Assembly: GCF_016765585.1 (NCBI RefSeq)
Contig: NZ_JAESWC010000004.1
Coordinates: forward strand, 171,188-235,187
Direction: 5' to 3'
DNA from: Clostridium rhizosphaerae
GTDB lineage: Bacteria; Bacillota; Clostridia; Clostridiales; Clostridiaceae
Length of the DNA: 64,000 bases
Shown: positions 18,285-28,845 of the stretch, one piece after another
How positions within the stretch are numbered: position 1 is the first letter of the stretch
How the letters are laid out: every line of letters begins with the position of its first letter
The notes under the pieces: model-generated
What the model was told of the DNA's origin: nothing
The model's input: only the letters and a program-made list of their open reading frames with translations
Databases searched by the model: none
Program-made: the position numbers and the translations under genes

Positions 18285-18722
18285 CTATCCTATAACTCTA
18301 AAAAGGGTACTTCCTATTTGAATTTCATCACCAACTCTGAGTATTGCCCTATCTTCAAGTCTTTCATCATTTAATTTTGTACCATTAGTACTTCCCATAT
18401 CTTCAATTATGTAATCCGTATTTTTCACAAATATTCTTGCATGATTTCCTGATACAAATTGGTCCTCTAAAATAAGATGATTAGTATTTTTTCTTCCTAT
18501 AGTAAGCTCACCTTGAACAGGTATAATTCCGCCGTTTTTTAAATTTGTGTTTTCTCCTGCTTCTATAACCTCAAGTCCAAAGGTACCTTTCCTGTTAGAA
18601 ACCTTTTTACGTCCTCCGCTTTTTATATCTTTGTACATTATTCTAAGCGCAAAAAATATAATTAAATAAACTATAGCTAAAATAGCAAATTTGAAAATCA
18701 TACTTAACTTGCTAAAATCCAA
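18285..18722 (-). CDS. Membrane-anchored FHA domain protein
   Basis: 145 residues: one N-terminal helix (about 10-27), a basic linker and a C-terminal FHA domain (about 70-140) with the phosphothreonine-binding signature LTIGRKNTNHLIL, VSGNHARIF and MGSTNGTKLND. FHA domains bind phosphothreonine peptides, so this protein probably links Ser/Thr kinase signalling to the cell wall enzymes encoded just after it (gap 8 bases). No kinase gene is in the window. Confidence 0.9.
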   Translation of the reverse strand: MDFSKLSMIFKFAILAIVYLIIFFALRIMYKDIKSGGRKKVSNRKGTFGLEVIEAGENTNLKNGGIIPVQGELTIGRKNTNHLILEDQFVSGNHARIFVKNTDYIIEDMGSTNGTKLNDERLEDRAILRVGDEIQIGSTLFRVIG

Positions 18723-18824
18723 ACAAAACCACTACCTTTCTGTTAATTAATGATTAATAATTAAATAGCATTTTATAATTAAAATTTAAATCTGAAATCC
18801 ATTAATAGATTTTTTGTTCATTAA

Positions 18825-18863
18825 ATTATTAATTTGAAATTATTAATTTGAAATTATTAATTT
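18825..18863. repeat. Tandem 14-bp AT repeat, about three copies
   Basis: ATTATTAATTTGAA repeated almost exactly, ending at the uvrA terminator. The rest of the uvrA-FHA spacer (18723-18824) is AT-rich with no gene. Confidence 0.7.
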
Positions 18864-18900
18864 AATAAGACTAGCATATTCATTATATGCTAGTCTTATT
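18864..18900 (-). terminator. uvrBA terminator
   Basis: Perfect 15-bp stem (AATAAGACTAGCATA and complement) with a short loop just past the uvrA stop. It is symmetrical and may act in both directions. Confidence 0.85.
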
Positions 18901-18907
18901 AGCTATA

Positions 18908-21730
18908 TTATAACATTTTTTTAAGATAATGTCCTGTATAAGACTCAGAAACTTTTGCTATATCTTCAGGTGTTCCTGAAGCTAGTATTGTTCCGCCTTT
19001 TTCTCCGCCTTCGGGGCCTAAATCTATAATATGATCAGCACATTTTATTACATCAAGATTATGCTCTATAACTACAACAGTGTTTCCTCCATCTGTCAAT
19101 CTTTGAATTATTTCTATCAATCTACTAACATCGTCTATATGAAGTCCCGTTGTTGGCTCATCAAGTATATATAGAGTCTTTCCTGTGCTTCTTTTTGAAA
19201 GCTCGTAAGAAAGCTTGATTCTTTGTGCTTCACCGCCAGATAACTGTGTAGACGGCTGTCCAAGCCTTACATAGCCTAGTCCAACATCCATAAGAGTTTG
19301 AAGCTTATTCTTAACTCTTGGAAGATTTTCAAAAAATCTTAACGCTTCTTCAACTGTCATATTAAGAACTTCATCTATATTTTTACCCTTGTACTTAACT
19401 TCAAGAGTTTCTCTATTATATCTCTTTCCTTTACATACCTCGCAAGGCACATAAACATCTGATAAAAACTGCATTTCTATCTTTATAATACCATCACCGC
19501 TGCAGGCTTCGCATCTTCCGCCTTTTACATTGAAGCTGAAACGACCTGATTTATAACCTCTCATTCTAGCTTCAGAGGTTGTAGAAAACACTTCTCTTAT
19601 AATGTCAAACACTCCAGTGTAGGTTGCAGGGTTAGAACGTGGAGTTCTTCCTATTGGGCTTTGGTCAATATCTATTATTTTATCTATATTTTCAACTCCA
19701 AGAATATCCTTATGCTTTCCAGGCATATTCTTTGAATTATTAAGCTTTTTATTTAATCCTTTATAGAGTATTTCATTTACAAGAGTACTTTTTCCTGAAC
19801 CTGAAACACCAGTAACTGCTGTAAATACTCCCATTGGAAACTTAACATTTACATTCTTAAGATTATTCTCTTTAGCACCAGTAATAGTAATAAAGTTTCC
19901 ATTTGGTTTTCTTCTTTCCTCTGGAACCTCTATAGATTTTTTGCCACTTAGATACTGGCCTGTTATAGAATTTTCACACTTTGCAATTTCATCAAGTGTT
20001 CCTACTGCAACAACTTCTCCCCCATGCTCACCTGCACCTGGCCCGATATCTACAATGCAGTCTGCAGCCTTCATAGTATCTTCATCATGCTCAACTACTA
20101 CAAGAGTATTTCCTAAATCGCGAAGATGCTTTAAGGTAGCAATAAGCTTATCATTATCTCTTTGATGAAGTCCTATGCTAGGCTCATCAAGTATATATAA
20201 AACGCCGACCAAACTTGAACCTATTTGAGTAGCAAGTCTTATTCTCTGCGCTTCTCCACCAGATAATGTACCTGCATTTCTCCATAGATTTAGATAATCA
20301 AGACCTACATCTACTAAAAACTTAAGTCTGCTTTTAATTTCCTTTAAAATTTGGCCGCTTATTATAGTATCTTTCTCAGAAAGAACTAGATTCTCAATAT
20401 ATTCTAATTCGTCTCTTATTGATAAAAGACATAGTTCATGAATATTTTTATCTCCTACAGTTACTGCAAGAGTTTCTGGTTTAAGTCTTGCTCCCTTGCA
20501 TTGCGGGCAGGCCGCATCGCTCATATAGCCTTCAATTTCACTTTTTATAGAATCCGAATTGCTTTCAAAATACCTTCTCTTTAGAGTATTTATAATTCCT
20601 TCAAAATTATGATTGAATTCTCCTACTCCTGTTTCTCTTTCATATCTTACTCTTATCTTCTGTCCGTTAGTTCCATATAAAAGTATTTTAACTATTTCAG
20701 GGGGTAAATCCTGTATAGGCGTATCCAGGCTGAATTTATATTCCTTTGCAAGAGCCTTTAAAACGCTATAAGTCCAGGAATCATCCTTTCCGCTAACACC
20801 GCTCCATGGGATTATAGCTCCATCTGCTATGCTTTTTGTTTTATCAGGAATAACTAAATCCTCATCAATTTCCATAAGAGTACCAAGTCCATCGCATCTA
20901 TCGCATTTTCCAAAAGGGGAGTTAAAGGAAAACATTCTTGGTGCTAGTTCATCTATGCTTATTCCACAGTCTGCACAGGCAAACTTTTCGCTAAACAGCA
21001 TATCTTCACCATCAATTATATTAACTATAACCAATCCTTCTGATTGTCCTAAAGCAGTTTCTAGAGAATCTGCCAATCTGCTTCTAATGTCTTCTTTAAC
21101 AACAAGTCTGTCTATTACAGCTTCAATATTATGCTTTTTAGTTTTTTCAAGCTTTACTTCTTCCTCAGTAAGCTCTACTATGTTTCCATCAATTCTTGCC
21201 CTTACAAAGCCGTTCTTTTTTATGTTTTCTATAACCTTTGCATGCTCACCTTTTCTTCCTCTGATTACAGGCGCAAGAATCTGCAGCTTTGTTCTTTCCG
21301 GCATTTCCATAATTTTATCAACCATTTGATCTACAGTCTGCTGCTTTATTTCCTTACCGCACTTAGGGCAATGAGGAACACCTATTCTTGCATATAATAA
21401 TCTAAGATAATCATATATTTCTGTTACTGTTCCTACTGTAGAACGTGGATTTCTGCTGGTTGTTTTTTGGTCTATAGAAATAGCTGGTGATAATCCTTCA
21501 ATATACTCTACATCAGGTTTATTCATCTGTCCTAAAAATTGTCTTGCGTAGGCTGAAAGTGATTCTACATATCTTCTTTGACCTTCAGCATACAAAGTAT
21601 CAAAAGCAAGTGAAGACTTGCCTGAACCAGAAAGCCCTGTAAAAACAACAAATTTATCTCTAGGAATCTCAAGGTTCACATTTTTTAGATTGTGAACTTT
21701 CGCTCCTTTAATTACAATTTTATCTCTCAT
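18908..21730 (-). CDS. uvrA: UvrABC excinuclease subunit A
   Basis: 940 residues, full length. Two ABC ATPase modules: Walker [21 protein letters not shown] (about 32-51) and [15 protein letters not shown], with signature motifs [11 protein letters not shown] and [11 protein letters not shown] and Walker [11 protein letters not shown] and [10 protein letters not shown]. Zinc-finger cysteines are at CPKCGK (about 116), CADC/CDRC, and CEACSGDG with [10 protein letters not shown] in the second half. It recognises distorted DNA as a dimer and loads UvrB. It follows uvrB by 12 bases and shares its LexA-type box. Confidence 0.98.
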   Translation of the reverse strand: MRDKIVIKGAKVHNLKNVNLEIPRDKFVVFTGLSGSGKSSLAFDTLYAEGQRRYVESLSAYARQFLGQMNKPDVEYIEGLSPAISIDQKTTSRNPRSTVGTVTEIYDYLRLLYARIGVPHCPKCGKEIKQQTVDQMVDKIMEMPERTKLQILAPVIRGRKGEHAKVIENIKKNGFVRARIDGNIVELTEEEVKLEKTKKHNIEAVIDRLVVKEDIRSRLADSLETALGQSEGLVIVNIIDGEDMLFSEKFACADCGISIDELAPRMFSFNSPFGKCDRCDGLGTLMEIDEDLVIPDKTKSIADGAIIPWSGVSGKDDSWTYSVLKALAKEYKFSLDTPIQDLPPEIVKILLYGTNGQKIRVRYERETGVGEFNHNFEGIINTLKRRYFESNSDSIKSEIEGYMSDAACPQCKGARLKPETLAVTVGDKNIHELCLLSIRDELEYIENLVLSEKDTIISGQILKEIKSRLKFLVDVGLDYLNLWRNAGTLSGGEAQRIRLATQIGSSLVGVLYILDEPSIGLHQRDNDKLIATLKHLRDLGNTLVVVEHDEDTMKAADCIVDIGPGAGEHGGEVVAVGTLDEIAKCENSITGQYLSGKKSIEVPEERRKPNGNFITITGAKENNLKNVNVKFPMGVFTAVTGVSGSGKSTLVNEILYKGLNKKLNNSKNMPGKHKDILGVENIDKIIDIDQSPIGRTPRSNPATYTGVFDIIREVFSTTSEARMRGYKSGRFSFNVKGGRCEACSGDGIIKIEMQFLSDVYVPCEVCKGKRYNRETLEVKYKGKNIDEVLNMTVEEALRFFENLPRVKNKLQTLMDVGLGYVRLGQPSTQLSGGEAQRIKLSYELSKRSTGKTLYILDEPTTGLHIDDVSRLIEIIQRLTDGGNTVVVIEHNLDVIKCADHIIDLGPEGGEKGGTILASGTPEDIAKVSESYTGHYLKKML

Positions 21731-21742
21731 GTAAACCTCCGA

Positions 21743-23728
21743 TTAGTTCTTTTTCTTTTCTTTTTTCAATTTGTAAATCATGTCTCTCAATTGCGCTGCT
21801 CTTTCAAACTGCAGGTCTTTTGCCGCCTGGCTCATCTCCTGCTCATATTTTGCAATAAGATTATCTATATTTTCATTATTAGCCTTGATTGCTTCTTCTA
21901 AACTATTATACTCTGCCTGCTCCTCAGCTACCTTTGTAATTTCAATAACATCTCTAATGCCCTTCATAACAGTAGTAGGGGTAATTCCATTCTTTTCGTT
22001 ATATTCCATTTGTATTTTTCTTCTTCTGTTTGTTTCTCCTATAGCCTTTTCCATAGATTTTGTAATAACATCTGCGTACATTATTACTTTGCTTTCAGAG
22101 TTTCTTGCTGCTCTTCCTATGGTTTGTATAAGAGAGGTTTCTGATCTCAAAAAGCCTTCCTTGTCAGCATCAAGTATTGTTACTAATGCTACTTCAGGTA
22201 TATCTAATCCTTCTCTTAACAGGTTAATTCCAACCAAAACATCAAAATCACCTTTTCTAAGATCTCTTATGATTTTCATCCTCTCAATTGTGTCTATATC
22301 TGAATGAAGATAATTTGTCTTTATATTCATCTCTTTTAGGTATTTAGTTAAATCCTCTGCCATTTTCTTGGTTAAAGTAGTTACTAATATTCTAAAGCCT
22401 TTTGCTATAGTTTCTTTTATACTTGCATAAAGATCATCTATCTGACCTTTTACCGGTCTTACTATTATCTCCGGATCTAAAAGACCTGTTGGCCTTATTA
22501 TCTGCTGTGCTATATTAGTTGAATGCTCATGTTCATAAGCAGCAGGAGTAGCGCTGACAAATATAACTTGATTTATCTTTTTTTCAAACTCCGGAAACTT
22601 AAGTGGTCTGTTATCGTATGCACTTGGAAGTCTAAAGCCGTATTCAACAAGGGTATCCTTTCTTGACTTATCTCCGGCATACATTGCTCGTACTTGAGGA
22701 AGCGTTACATGGCTTTCATCTATAAAAAGCAGGAAGTCATCAGGGAAATAATCTATTAATGTCTGCGGTGGTGAACCTGCTGCTCTACCATCTAATATTC
22801 TCGAATAATTTTCAATTCCGCTGCAGTAGCCAACTTCTCTTATCATTTCAATGTCAAAGTTTGTTCTCTGCTTTAATCTTTGAGCCTCCAGAAGCTTGTC
22901 TTGAGCTGTAAGTTCTCTAAGTCTCTCCTCCAGCTCTTCTTCAATTTTCTTTATTGCAACCTCCAGCTTTTCATAAGAAGTAGCAAAGTGGGAAGCAGGG
23001 AATATTGATATATGATTTCTTGTACCTAATATTTCACCTGTCAAAACATCGAATTCTCTAATTCTTTCTATTTCATCGCCAAAAAATTCTATTCTAACTG
23101 CCTTGTTAGTGGAGCCTGCCGGAAAGATATCCAAGACATCTCCTCTAACTCTAAAGGTACCTCTTACAAAGTTAATTTCGTTTCTTTCATACTGTATCTC
23201 TATAAGCTTTTTAATTACCTCATCCCTGTCTTTACTCATGCCTTCTCTTAGAGATATAGTCAAGTTTTTATATTCTTCCGGGTTACCAAGACCATAAATA
23301 CAGGAAACAGAAGCAACTATTATAACGTCCCGTCTTTCAAATAATGCTGCTGTAGCCGAGTGCCTAAGCTTATCTATTTCATCATTTATTGAAGCATCTT
23401 TTTCTATAAAAGTATCAGTCTGAGGTACATAAGCTTCCGGCTGATAATAATCGTAATAAGACACAAAATATTCTACACAGCTGTCCGGAAAAAAATCTCT
23501 AAACTCTGAGCAAAGCTGAGCAGCTAAAGTTTTATTATGTGCCAGAACAAGCGTAGGTTTTTGTGTTCTTTCTATAATATTAGCCATTGTAAAAGTTTTT
23601 CCAGAGCCCGTTACCCCCATAAGTGTTTGAAATTTTTCACTGCTATTTATTCCTTTTACAAGACTGTCAATTGCCTGAGGCTGATCACCTGTAGGTTTAA
23701 ATTTTGAACTTATTTTAAATTCTCCCAT
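21743..23728 (-). CDS. uvrB: UvrABC excinuclease subunit B
   Basis: 661 residues. Walker [16 protein letters not shown] (about 37-51), beta-hairpin region [20 protein letters not shown] (about 92-111), helicase motif [14 protein letters not shown], and motifs V/VI with [14 protein letters not shown] and TIGRAARN. The C-terminal UVR domain, which contacts UvrC, reads [19 protein letters not shown]. The helicase-like motor verifies damage. First gene of a uvrB-uvrA unit, with a LexA-type box 17 bases before the ATG. Confidence 0.98.
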   Translation of the reverse strand: MGEFKISSKFKPTGDQPQAIDSLVKGINSSEKFQTLMGVTGSGKTFTMANIIERTQKPTLVLAHNKTLAAQLCSEFRDFFPDSCVEYFVSYYDYYQPEAYVPQTDTFIEKDASINDEIDKLRHSATAALFERRDVIIVASVSCIYGLGNPEEYKNLTISLREGMSKDRDEVIKKLIEIQYERNEINFVRGTFRVRGDVLDIFPAGSTNKAVRIEFFGDEIERIREFDVLTGEILGTRNHISIFPASHFATSYEKLEVAIKKIEEELEERLRELTAQDKLLEAQRLKQRTNFDIEMIREVGYCSGIENYSRILDGRAAGSPPQTLIDYFPDDFLLFIDESHVTLPQVRAMYAGDKSRKDTLVEYGFRLPSAYDNRPLKFPEFEKKINQVIFVSATPAAYEHEHSTNIAQQIIRPTGLLDPEIIVRPVKGQIDDLYASIKETIAKGFRILVTTLTKKMAEDLTKYLKEMNIKTNYLHSDIDTIERMKIIRDLRKGDFDVLVGINLLREGLDIPEVALVTILDADKEGFLRSETSLIQTIGRAARNSESKVIMYADVITKSMEKAIGETNRRRKIQMEYNEKNGITPTTVMKGIRDVIEITKVAEEQAEYNSLEEAIKANNENIDNLIAKYEQEMSQAAKDLQFERAAQLRDMIYKLKKEKKKN

Positions 23729-23744
23729 TACATCAACTCCAATA

Positions 23745-23758
23745 TGAACATTTGTTCG
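23745..23758. promoter_or_regulatory. LexA (SOS) operator of uvrBA
   Basis: TGAACATTTGTTCG matches the Gram-positive SOS consensus CGAAC-N4-GTTCG at all but one position and is palindromic. It lies just upstream of uvrB, so the operon is very likely DNA-damage induced. Confidence 0.85.
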
Positions 23759-23850
23759 ATAAATATTATTTTATACTTTAAATTAATCACTGTCAATAAT
23801 TCTAATACAAGTAATTATTGAAATCTACAGGGGAAGTGTGGAACTTAAAA

Positions 23851-23888
23851 AAATGTAGATTGAAGAATTAATTCTTCAATCTACATTT
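23851..23888 (-). terminator. Terminator of the ftsE-ftsX-ctpB-minJ region
   Basis: A perfect 38-nt palindrome (half AAATGTAGATTGAAGAATT) overlapping the last codons of the PDZ protein gene. On the minus strand it is followed by a short T-run. Confidence 0.8.
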
Positions 23889-25218
23889 CATTATCGTCGT
23901 CATTTTTGTTTTTCATCTTATCAAGCATTTCCTTGAATTTGTTATCATCGTACCTAACTACTTTATCATCACCCGGAACATTTTTAGGAACTAAAACCAA
24001 TCCTAACCTTTTATCCGAACTTAATTTATTAGTGCTTACTTCCTTTAAATTACCTACACCTCTTTTAAGTTTGAAGCTTATAAAGTTTAAAGCCTCCTTA
24101 GCCGCAGAAAATATATCCTGCTCATTTTCAACCTTTCTGCTGTTAACTTCTACGATTAAGTCACCGCTTCTAATCCCCATCTCCTTTGCGGGAGAATTTG
24201 GGGCTACTTCTAAAACCATTATTCCTTCTTCAGTGCTCAAGTACTTAGGAGTTCCTTTAACCTCTAAATATCTTTGTGCACTAAGCATAAGCTCATGTGC
24301 TACTGGTGCAAAAACAACTACAAACAGCTTATAAAAATATCCAAGGTGAGCCAATTGAGAAACAGCAAATAGAATTGCGCTATAGGCAAGAAGACCTACT
24401 CCTGAAGAAACAACCTTTTGTTCCTTGTTTTTTGTGAAGGTTACTGAATTGTAGCCTATTACTCCATAATAAGCAAATATAGTTACTGCAGCATCTTTTA
24501 CCATACCTATAAGCGAGGAGTTTTTCAAAACAGGCCACCAATTTGGTGTCGCTATATTTTCGGTCATTCCTATACTGCTTGCATTGCTGACTATAAAAAA
24601 TAATGCTATTGGCATTACCCAGCTTCTCCTTAAGGCAAAGCCTCCTATTATTTTATCATCTCTATTGGTAAATACAGGAATAGAGCCCTTTTTTCCATCT
24701 ATCATAACAAGAAGTCCTTCAACAAAATGAAGTACTGCCACCATTGTCATTAGAGCTCCAATATCTATTTTTAGTATATTTATATCAGATAAGTTTATGG
24801 TATTTCCCAGAAAATTAAATCTTACTCCAGCATATACCTTTGATATAAGCTCCAGGAACAGGCTTATAAAGCCAAGCACTGCCCCCGAGTATGCAAAACA
24901 AATAAATTTAGGTTTCCAAAACATAAAAAATATAGATATTAAAAAAATCAGATATATGGCTGAATCATTGTCAAAAGCTACACCTAAAAAGGTTAGTATG
25001 ACACTTGCAAAGGCGCCTGCAAAAATACCTATTACTATTTGTGATAAAGTAAGCTCTAAAGCAGAATTAAGGCTATCTCCTATAATCATTCTTTGCATTA
25101 TGGTAGTTTTTTTGTTTTGTCTGTATAAAATTACAGCTAGTATTACAAGCATAAATGCCAGCATTGGATCAGTCAACGTATAGGCAATAGCTCTTAAAGT
25201 GCTAAGTAATATATTCAT
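23881..25218 (-). CDS. Polytopic membrane protein with C-terminal PDZ domain (MinJ-like)
   Basis: 445 residues: about eight to nine membrane helices in residues 10-315, then a PDZ domain (about 328-400) with LEVAPNSPAKEMGIRSGDLI, then a charged tail. In Bacillus the same position between ctpB and uvrBA is held by minJ, whose product bridges DivIVA and MinCD at the division site. Length and architecture are similar, so a topological or division role is plausible. Divergence is high enough that the name is not assigned. It follows ctpB by 23 bases. Confidence 0.78.
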   Translation of the reverse strand: MNILLSTLRAIAYTLTDPMLAFMLVILAVILYRQNKKTTIMQRMIIGDSLNSALELTLSQIVIGIFAGAFASVILTFLGVAFDNDSAIYLIFLISIFFMFWKPKFICFAYSGAVLGFISLFLELISKVYAGVRFNFLGNTINLSDINILKIDIGALMTMVAVLHFVEGLLVMIDGKKGSIPVFTNRDDKIIGGFALRRSWVMPIALFFIVSNASSIGMTENIATPNWWPVLKNSSLIGMVKDAAVTIFAYYGVIGYNSVTFTKNKEQKVVSSGVGLLAYSAILFAVSQLAHLGYFYKLFVVVFAPVAHELMLSAQRYLEVKGTPKYLSTEEGIMVLEVAPNSPAKEMGIRSGDLIVEVNSRKVENEQDIFSAAKEALNFISFKLKRGVGNLKEVSTNKLSSDKRLGLVLVPKNVPGDDKVVRYDDNKFKEMLDKMKNKNDDDNEM

Positions 25219-25241
25219 GCATGTATGTTCTCCTCTAAAAA

Positions 25242-26444
25242 TTATTTCATCTTTTCTTTGATTAATTCTAATGCTTTGCTAAATTGTGGATCTGAACTTC
25301 TTGAATAAGGCTTCTTCAATAAATCTTCCGGATATTCAACTTTAACATCAGGCTGAATACCTATTTTGTGTATGTTTTCTCCATTTGGAGTGTAGTATTT
25401 GGCCATAGTAACCTTAAGTGCTGTTCCATCACCTGTATCAACTACAGTTTGAACTACACCTTTTCCAAAGGTTTTTTCGCCTACAAGAGTTCCTATTTTA
25501 TAATCTCTGACTGCACCTGAAACAATTTCTGATGCACTGGCAGTTAAGCCATCAGTTAAAACGACTAAAGGCATTCCTACTGCTAATCCGCCCTTAGATT
25601 CTCTTACATCCTTATTTCCATTTTTATCAACAGTAGATACTACTGTTTTTCCCTTTGGAATAAAGTTAGATACTACATCTACACAAGTGGTTAAAAGTCC
25701 TCCTGGATTTTGTCTTAAGTCTAAAACAAGTCCCTTGGCACCTTTATCCTTTAATTCTTTTAACTTACTGTCAAAGTTTTTACCTGTATTTTCATCAAAC
25801 ATCGATAATTTTATGTAAGCTATATTATTAGAAAGCATTTCGCCGCTAACGGTATCAATCGTTATCTTTGATCTTTTTACTGCATATGTATGGGTATCCT
25901 TTGAATTTCTTAAAACAGTTATATCAACATTAGTGCCTTCTTTTCCCTTCATCATTGTAACAGCCTTGTCGTATTCCTTCCCAGTTACATCTGTTCCATT
26001 TACCTTCTCTATAACATCTCCAGGAAGTATTCCTGCTTTTTTAGCAGGGGAATCTTCGAAAGTTGAAACAACTACTATATTATTTTCTTTTACCTCGATT
26101 TGTATTCCAACTCCTGAATAAGCTCCTTCTGTCTGTGAGCTAAAAGCTTCATACTCTTTTTGGTTCATAAAAACAGTATATGGGTCATTTAATGCAGCTG
26201 TCATTCCCTTAATTGCTCCTTCTACAAGTGCATTATCGTCTATTTTTCCATCGTACAGTTTATTTAAAAGGTGTCTAACCTCAAACATCTTTTGAAACTT
26301 TGAAGCATCTGTAAACTGCTGTGCACCTATGGTTGTTCCGCCAGGAAGCACCAAAGAAATTCTCCTGGTTCCGTAATAAGTTAAAAGATTTGTCGCTAAA
26401 ACTATAGCAACAGTCCATGCTATCCATTTCTTTTTGATATTCAT
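25242..26444 (-). CDS. ctpB: Carboxyl-terminal processing protease, S41 family
   Basis: 400 residues with an N-terminal signal anchor (about 9-27), a PDZ domain (about 95-180; YSGVGIQIEVKENNIVVVS, GILPGDVIEKVNG) and the S41 protease domain with LRQNPGGLL, the catalytic serine in LTASASEIVSGAVRD and the lysine about 25 residues later in GEKTFGKGVVQT. CtpB-type proteases cleave exported regulators such as SpoIVFA during sporulation. Neighbours M23 hydrolase, FtsEX and the PDZ protein match Bacillus gene order. Confidence 0.92.
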   Translation of the reverse strand: MNIKKKWIAWTVAIVLATNLLTYYGTRRISLVLPGGTTIGAQQFTDASKFQKMFEVRHLLNKLYDGKIDDNALVEGAIKGMTAALNDPYTVFMNQKEYEAFSSQTEGAYSGVGIQIEVKENNIVVVSTFEDSPAKKAGILPGDVIEKVNGTDVTGKEYDKAVTMMKGKEGTNVDITVLRNSKDTHTYAVKRSKITIDTVSGEMLSNNIAYIKLSMFDENTGKNFDSKLKELKDKGAKGLVLDLRQNPGGLLTTCVDVVSNFIPKGKTVVSTVDKNGNKDVRESKGGLAVGMPLVVLTDGLTASASEIVSGAVRDYKIGTLVGEKTFGKGVVQTVVDTGDGTALKVTMAKYYTPNGENIHKIGIQPDVKVEYPEDLLKKPYSRSSDPQFSKALELIKEKMK

Positions 26445-26580
26445 GCCTGCTCCTCCTGTATTACTTATTTTTAACTAAGCATTAATAAAATAGCTTATCT
26501 ATATATTTATATAAATACTAAATAATTATAACACTAAAAAAATAAATTTCCAAAATTATATTTTTAAGTATAAAAATATG

Positions 26581-26604
26581 AGGGGATGTTGTAAAACATC
26601 CCCT
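26581..26604 (-). terminator. Terminator of the M23 hydrolase gene
   Basis: AGGGGATGTT/AACATCCCCT stem with a 4-nt loop, followed by T-rich sequence on the minus strand and located just past the stop codon at 26612. Confidence 0.85.
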
Positions 26605-26611
26605 TACTTTA

Positions 26612-27853
26612 CTATTTAACATAATATGGATTTGGATCTATTGTATCTCCATTTTCTTTTCTCATTTCAAAATGCAGATGAGGCCCGCTTGACAGACCTG
26701 TATTTCCTGAATATGAAATAAGTTGTCCACCTTTTACTTTCTGTCCAACCTTAACTACTAAGGAAGAATTATGTCCATAAACACTAGTTAAGCTGCCGTG
26801 GTCTATCATTACTACATTTCCGTAGCCGCTCATCCATCCTGAATAAATTACTTCTCCATCTGTCAATGCATATACTGAAGTTCCACTAAACACTCCTATA
26901 TCAATTCCTGCATGAAATCTTTTTGTTCCAAGAACAGGATGCACTCTCCATCCATAAGGTGAAGTTATGTATGTTTTTTTACCTGTTACACAGTATAGCT
27001 TGCCAATTGAAGATGAACTTCCTGAGCCAGCATTACTATTATTAGTATTATTATTTGTATTGCTTGTATTCGATGAAGTTCCGCCTTGATTTGTCTGACC
27101 AGAAGGCTTAGGCTTAGGTTTTTGTTCTTCTGATTTTTTCTTTTGTATCTGCTTAACTATTGCAGCTATTGCTTTTGACTGCTGCTCTTCCTCATCTATC
27201 ATCTGTTCATAAGCCGTTTTATTTTTTGTAAGCTCACTCATTATATCTTTTTTCTTATCGGAAACGGCTTGAAGATCATTAAGCTTAACATCAGCCTGCT
27301 GTTTTAATGCTGATGTACTGCCTTTTTTCTTTTGCAGCTCAGCTTTTTCAGCTTCCAAAGCTTTTTTATCATCTTCAATATCTTTCATAAGTTTTCTGTC
27401 GTACTCCATTAATTTTGCAACTGAATCCATTCTGTTAAAGAAATCTGAAAAATCACTTGCTCTAAGAAGGATATCCAAATAGCTCTCATTACCATTTATG
27501 TATATAGCTCGTATTCTTTTTTTAAAAAGCTCATTCTGATGGCTTAAATTGCTGGTATTTTCTTTGATTTGATTTTCAAGACCTTCTATTTGGGTATTTA
27601 AATCATACATTTTACTATTAAGTTCACTCAAGGAGCTTGAAGTGTTTTTCATTTTTTCTTCAATGTCCTTCAAGTTTTTTTCTGTGCTATCTTTTTGTTT
27701 ATTAATATTATTTAATTCATCTTTTTTATCACTTATGGAGTCATTAATATTATTAAGGTTTTTCTGTGCATCTGTAAGTTCATCAGCTCTAATATAAGTT
27801 ACAGATGTTAAACACATTATTAATGCTAAAGCCATGCCGATACTCTTTTTCAT
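26612..27853 (-). CDS. Secreted EnvC/CwlO-type peptidoglycan hydrolase (coiled coil + M23)
   Basis: 413 residues: signal peptide (1-23, cleaved after YIRA), two long coiled-coil stretches (about 25-250), a Gln/Ser/Asn-rich linker (about 250-285) and a C-terminal M23/LytM domain (about 300-405). The zinc ligands are intact: HAGIDIG supplies His and Asp, and GPHLHFEM the HxH pair, so this one should be catalytically active. Proteins of this layout are activated by FtsEX, whose genes lie immediately upstream in transcription order, so it is the likely FtsEX-controlled wall hydrolase. Confidence 0.9.
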   Translation of the reverse strand: MKKSIGMALALIMCLTSVTYIRADELTDAQKNLNNINDSISDKKDELNNINKQKDSTEKNLKDIEEKMKNTSSSLSELNSKMYDLNTQIEGLENQIKENTSNLSHQNELFKKRIRAIYINGNESYLDILLRASDFSDFFNRMDSVAKLMEYDRKLMKDIEDDKKALEAEKAELQKKKGSTSALKQQADVKLNDLQAVSDKKKDIMSELTKNKTAYEQMIDEEEQQSKAIAAIVKQIQKKKSEEQKPKPKPSGQTNQGGTSSNTSNTNNNTNNSNAGSGSSSSIGKLYCVTGKKTYITSPYGWRVHPVLGTKRFHAGIDIGVFSGTSVYALTDGEVIYSGWMSGYGNVVMIDHGSLTSVYGHNSSLVVKVGQKVKGGQLISYSGNTGLSSGPHLHFEMRKENGDTIDPNPYYVK

Positions 27854-27954
27854 ACAACCACCCCAAACACTTATGTAATGAAGAATTAATGATTAAGAAT
27901 GAAGAATTGAATGATGTTTTTACTTATCATTCTTCATCCTTCATTCTTAATTTT

Positions 27955-28845
27955 TTAAACTGCCAAGAATTTTCTTATAGCGAGGACACTTCCGATTATT
28001 CCTATCAAAATTCCTCCAACAATAAATTCAATAAGCATTGTATTCATAACGTAAGCAGGGCCAATTAGCTGAACCATCATAATTCCAGCATTCATTTTTA
28101 AATATAAAAATCTGTAGCCATAGTATAAAAGTAATCCAGCAATTAGAGCTCCGATAATTCCTATAAATGCTCCTTCCAAGATAAATGGCCATCTTATAAA
28201 CCAGTCAGTAGCACCTATATATTTCATTATTCCTATTTCTCTTCTTCTAGCATAAACCGTAAGCTTAATAGTGTTACCTATAAGGAATAATGAAACGCCG
28301 ATTAGTATTGCAAATATAACAATTCCCACCCACTTTATTGCATTAGTAATAGAAATTATTTTATCAACTACATCCCTTGCATCTTTTATCGTTTCAATAC
28401 CTGACATACTCTTAATATTATCAACAACTGCAGTAACTCTTTCTGGTTTGTCCATCTTTATAATATAAGAGTTAGGAAGTGGATTTTCCTGATCCAAGCC
28501 TTCTACTAAAGTCTTATTCTGATCTCCAAGCTGTTTTTTTAGATTATCAAGAGCCTGACCTTTACTTTCAAAGGCAACATCAACAACGCCTTCTGTATCT
28601 TTAATAGCTTTTTCAAGAGCCTTTTGTTCATCAACCTTAATATCATTTTTTAAAACTACTTTTACTTCAACCTTTGATTCAACTTCCTTCATCATCTGCT
28701 GTATATTTAATATAGTAAGCATAAATAATCCAAGTATAAACAAGGTTGCTGCTACTGTAGCCATAGATGCTGTACTAATAGTTCTGTTTCTTCGTAAGTT
28801 TTTTGACGCATCGCCGACAAAATGTTTAAAAGTATTAATCTTCAT
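27955..28845 (-). CDS. ftsX: Cell division protein FtsX
   Basis: About 296 residues from the chosen start. One N-terminal helix, an extracellular domain (about 45-150, EVKVVLKNDIKVDEQ) and three C-terminal helices with YARRREIGIMKYIGATDWFI between them, the FtsX signature. It transmits ATP-driven changes from FtsE to an extracellular hydrolase. An in-frame start 18 codons further up exists, but MKINTFKHFVGDASKNLRRN with a GGGGG upstream matches family N-termini; with it ftsE and ftsX overlap by 11 bases. Confidence 0.95.
   Translation of the reverse strand: MKINTFKHFVGDASKNLRRNRTISTASMATVAATLFILGLFMLTILNIQQMMKEVESKVEVKVVLKNDIKVDEQKALEKAIKDTEGVVDVAFESKGQALDNLKKQLGDQNKTLVEGLDQENPLPNSYIIKMDKPERVTAVVDNIKSMSGIETIKDARDVVDKIISITNAIKWVGIVIFAILIGVSLFLIGNTIKLTVYARRREIGIMKYIGATDWFIRWPFILEGAFIGIIGALIAGLLLYYGYRFLYLKMNAGIMMVQLIGPAYVMNTMLIEFIVGGILIGIIGSVLAIRKFLAV

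Noticed and set aside
20829..21329. Open frame of 166 codons on the plus strand across uvrA
   Set aside because: Antisense shadow of a fully conserved uvrA; serine-rich composition is what the complement of this coding strand yields.
21780..22307. Open frame of 175 codons on the plus strand across uvrB
   Set aside because: Antisense to the conserved UvrB C-terminal half, no start signal.
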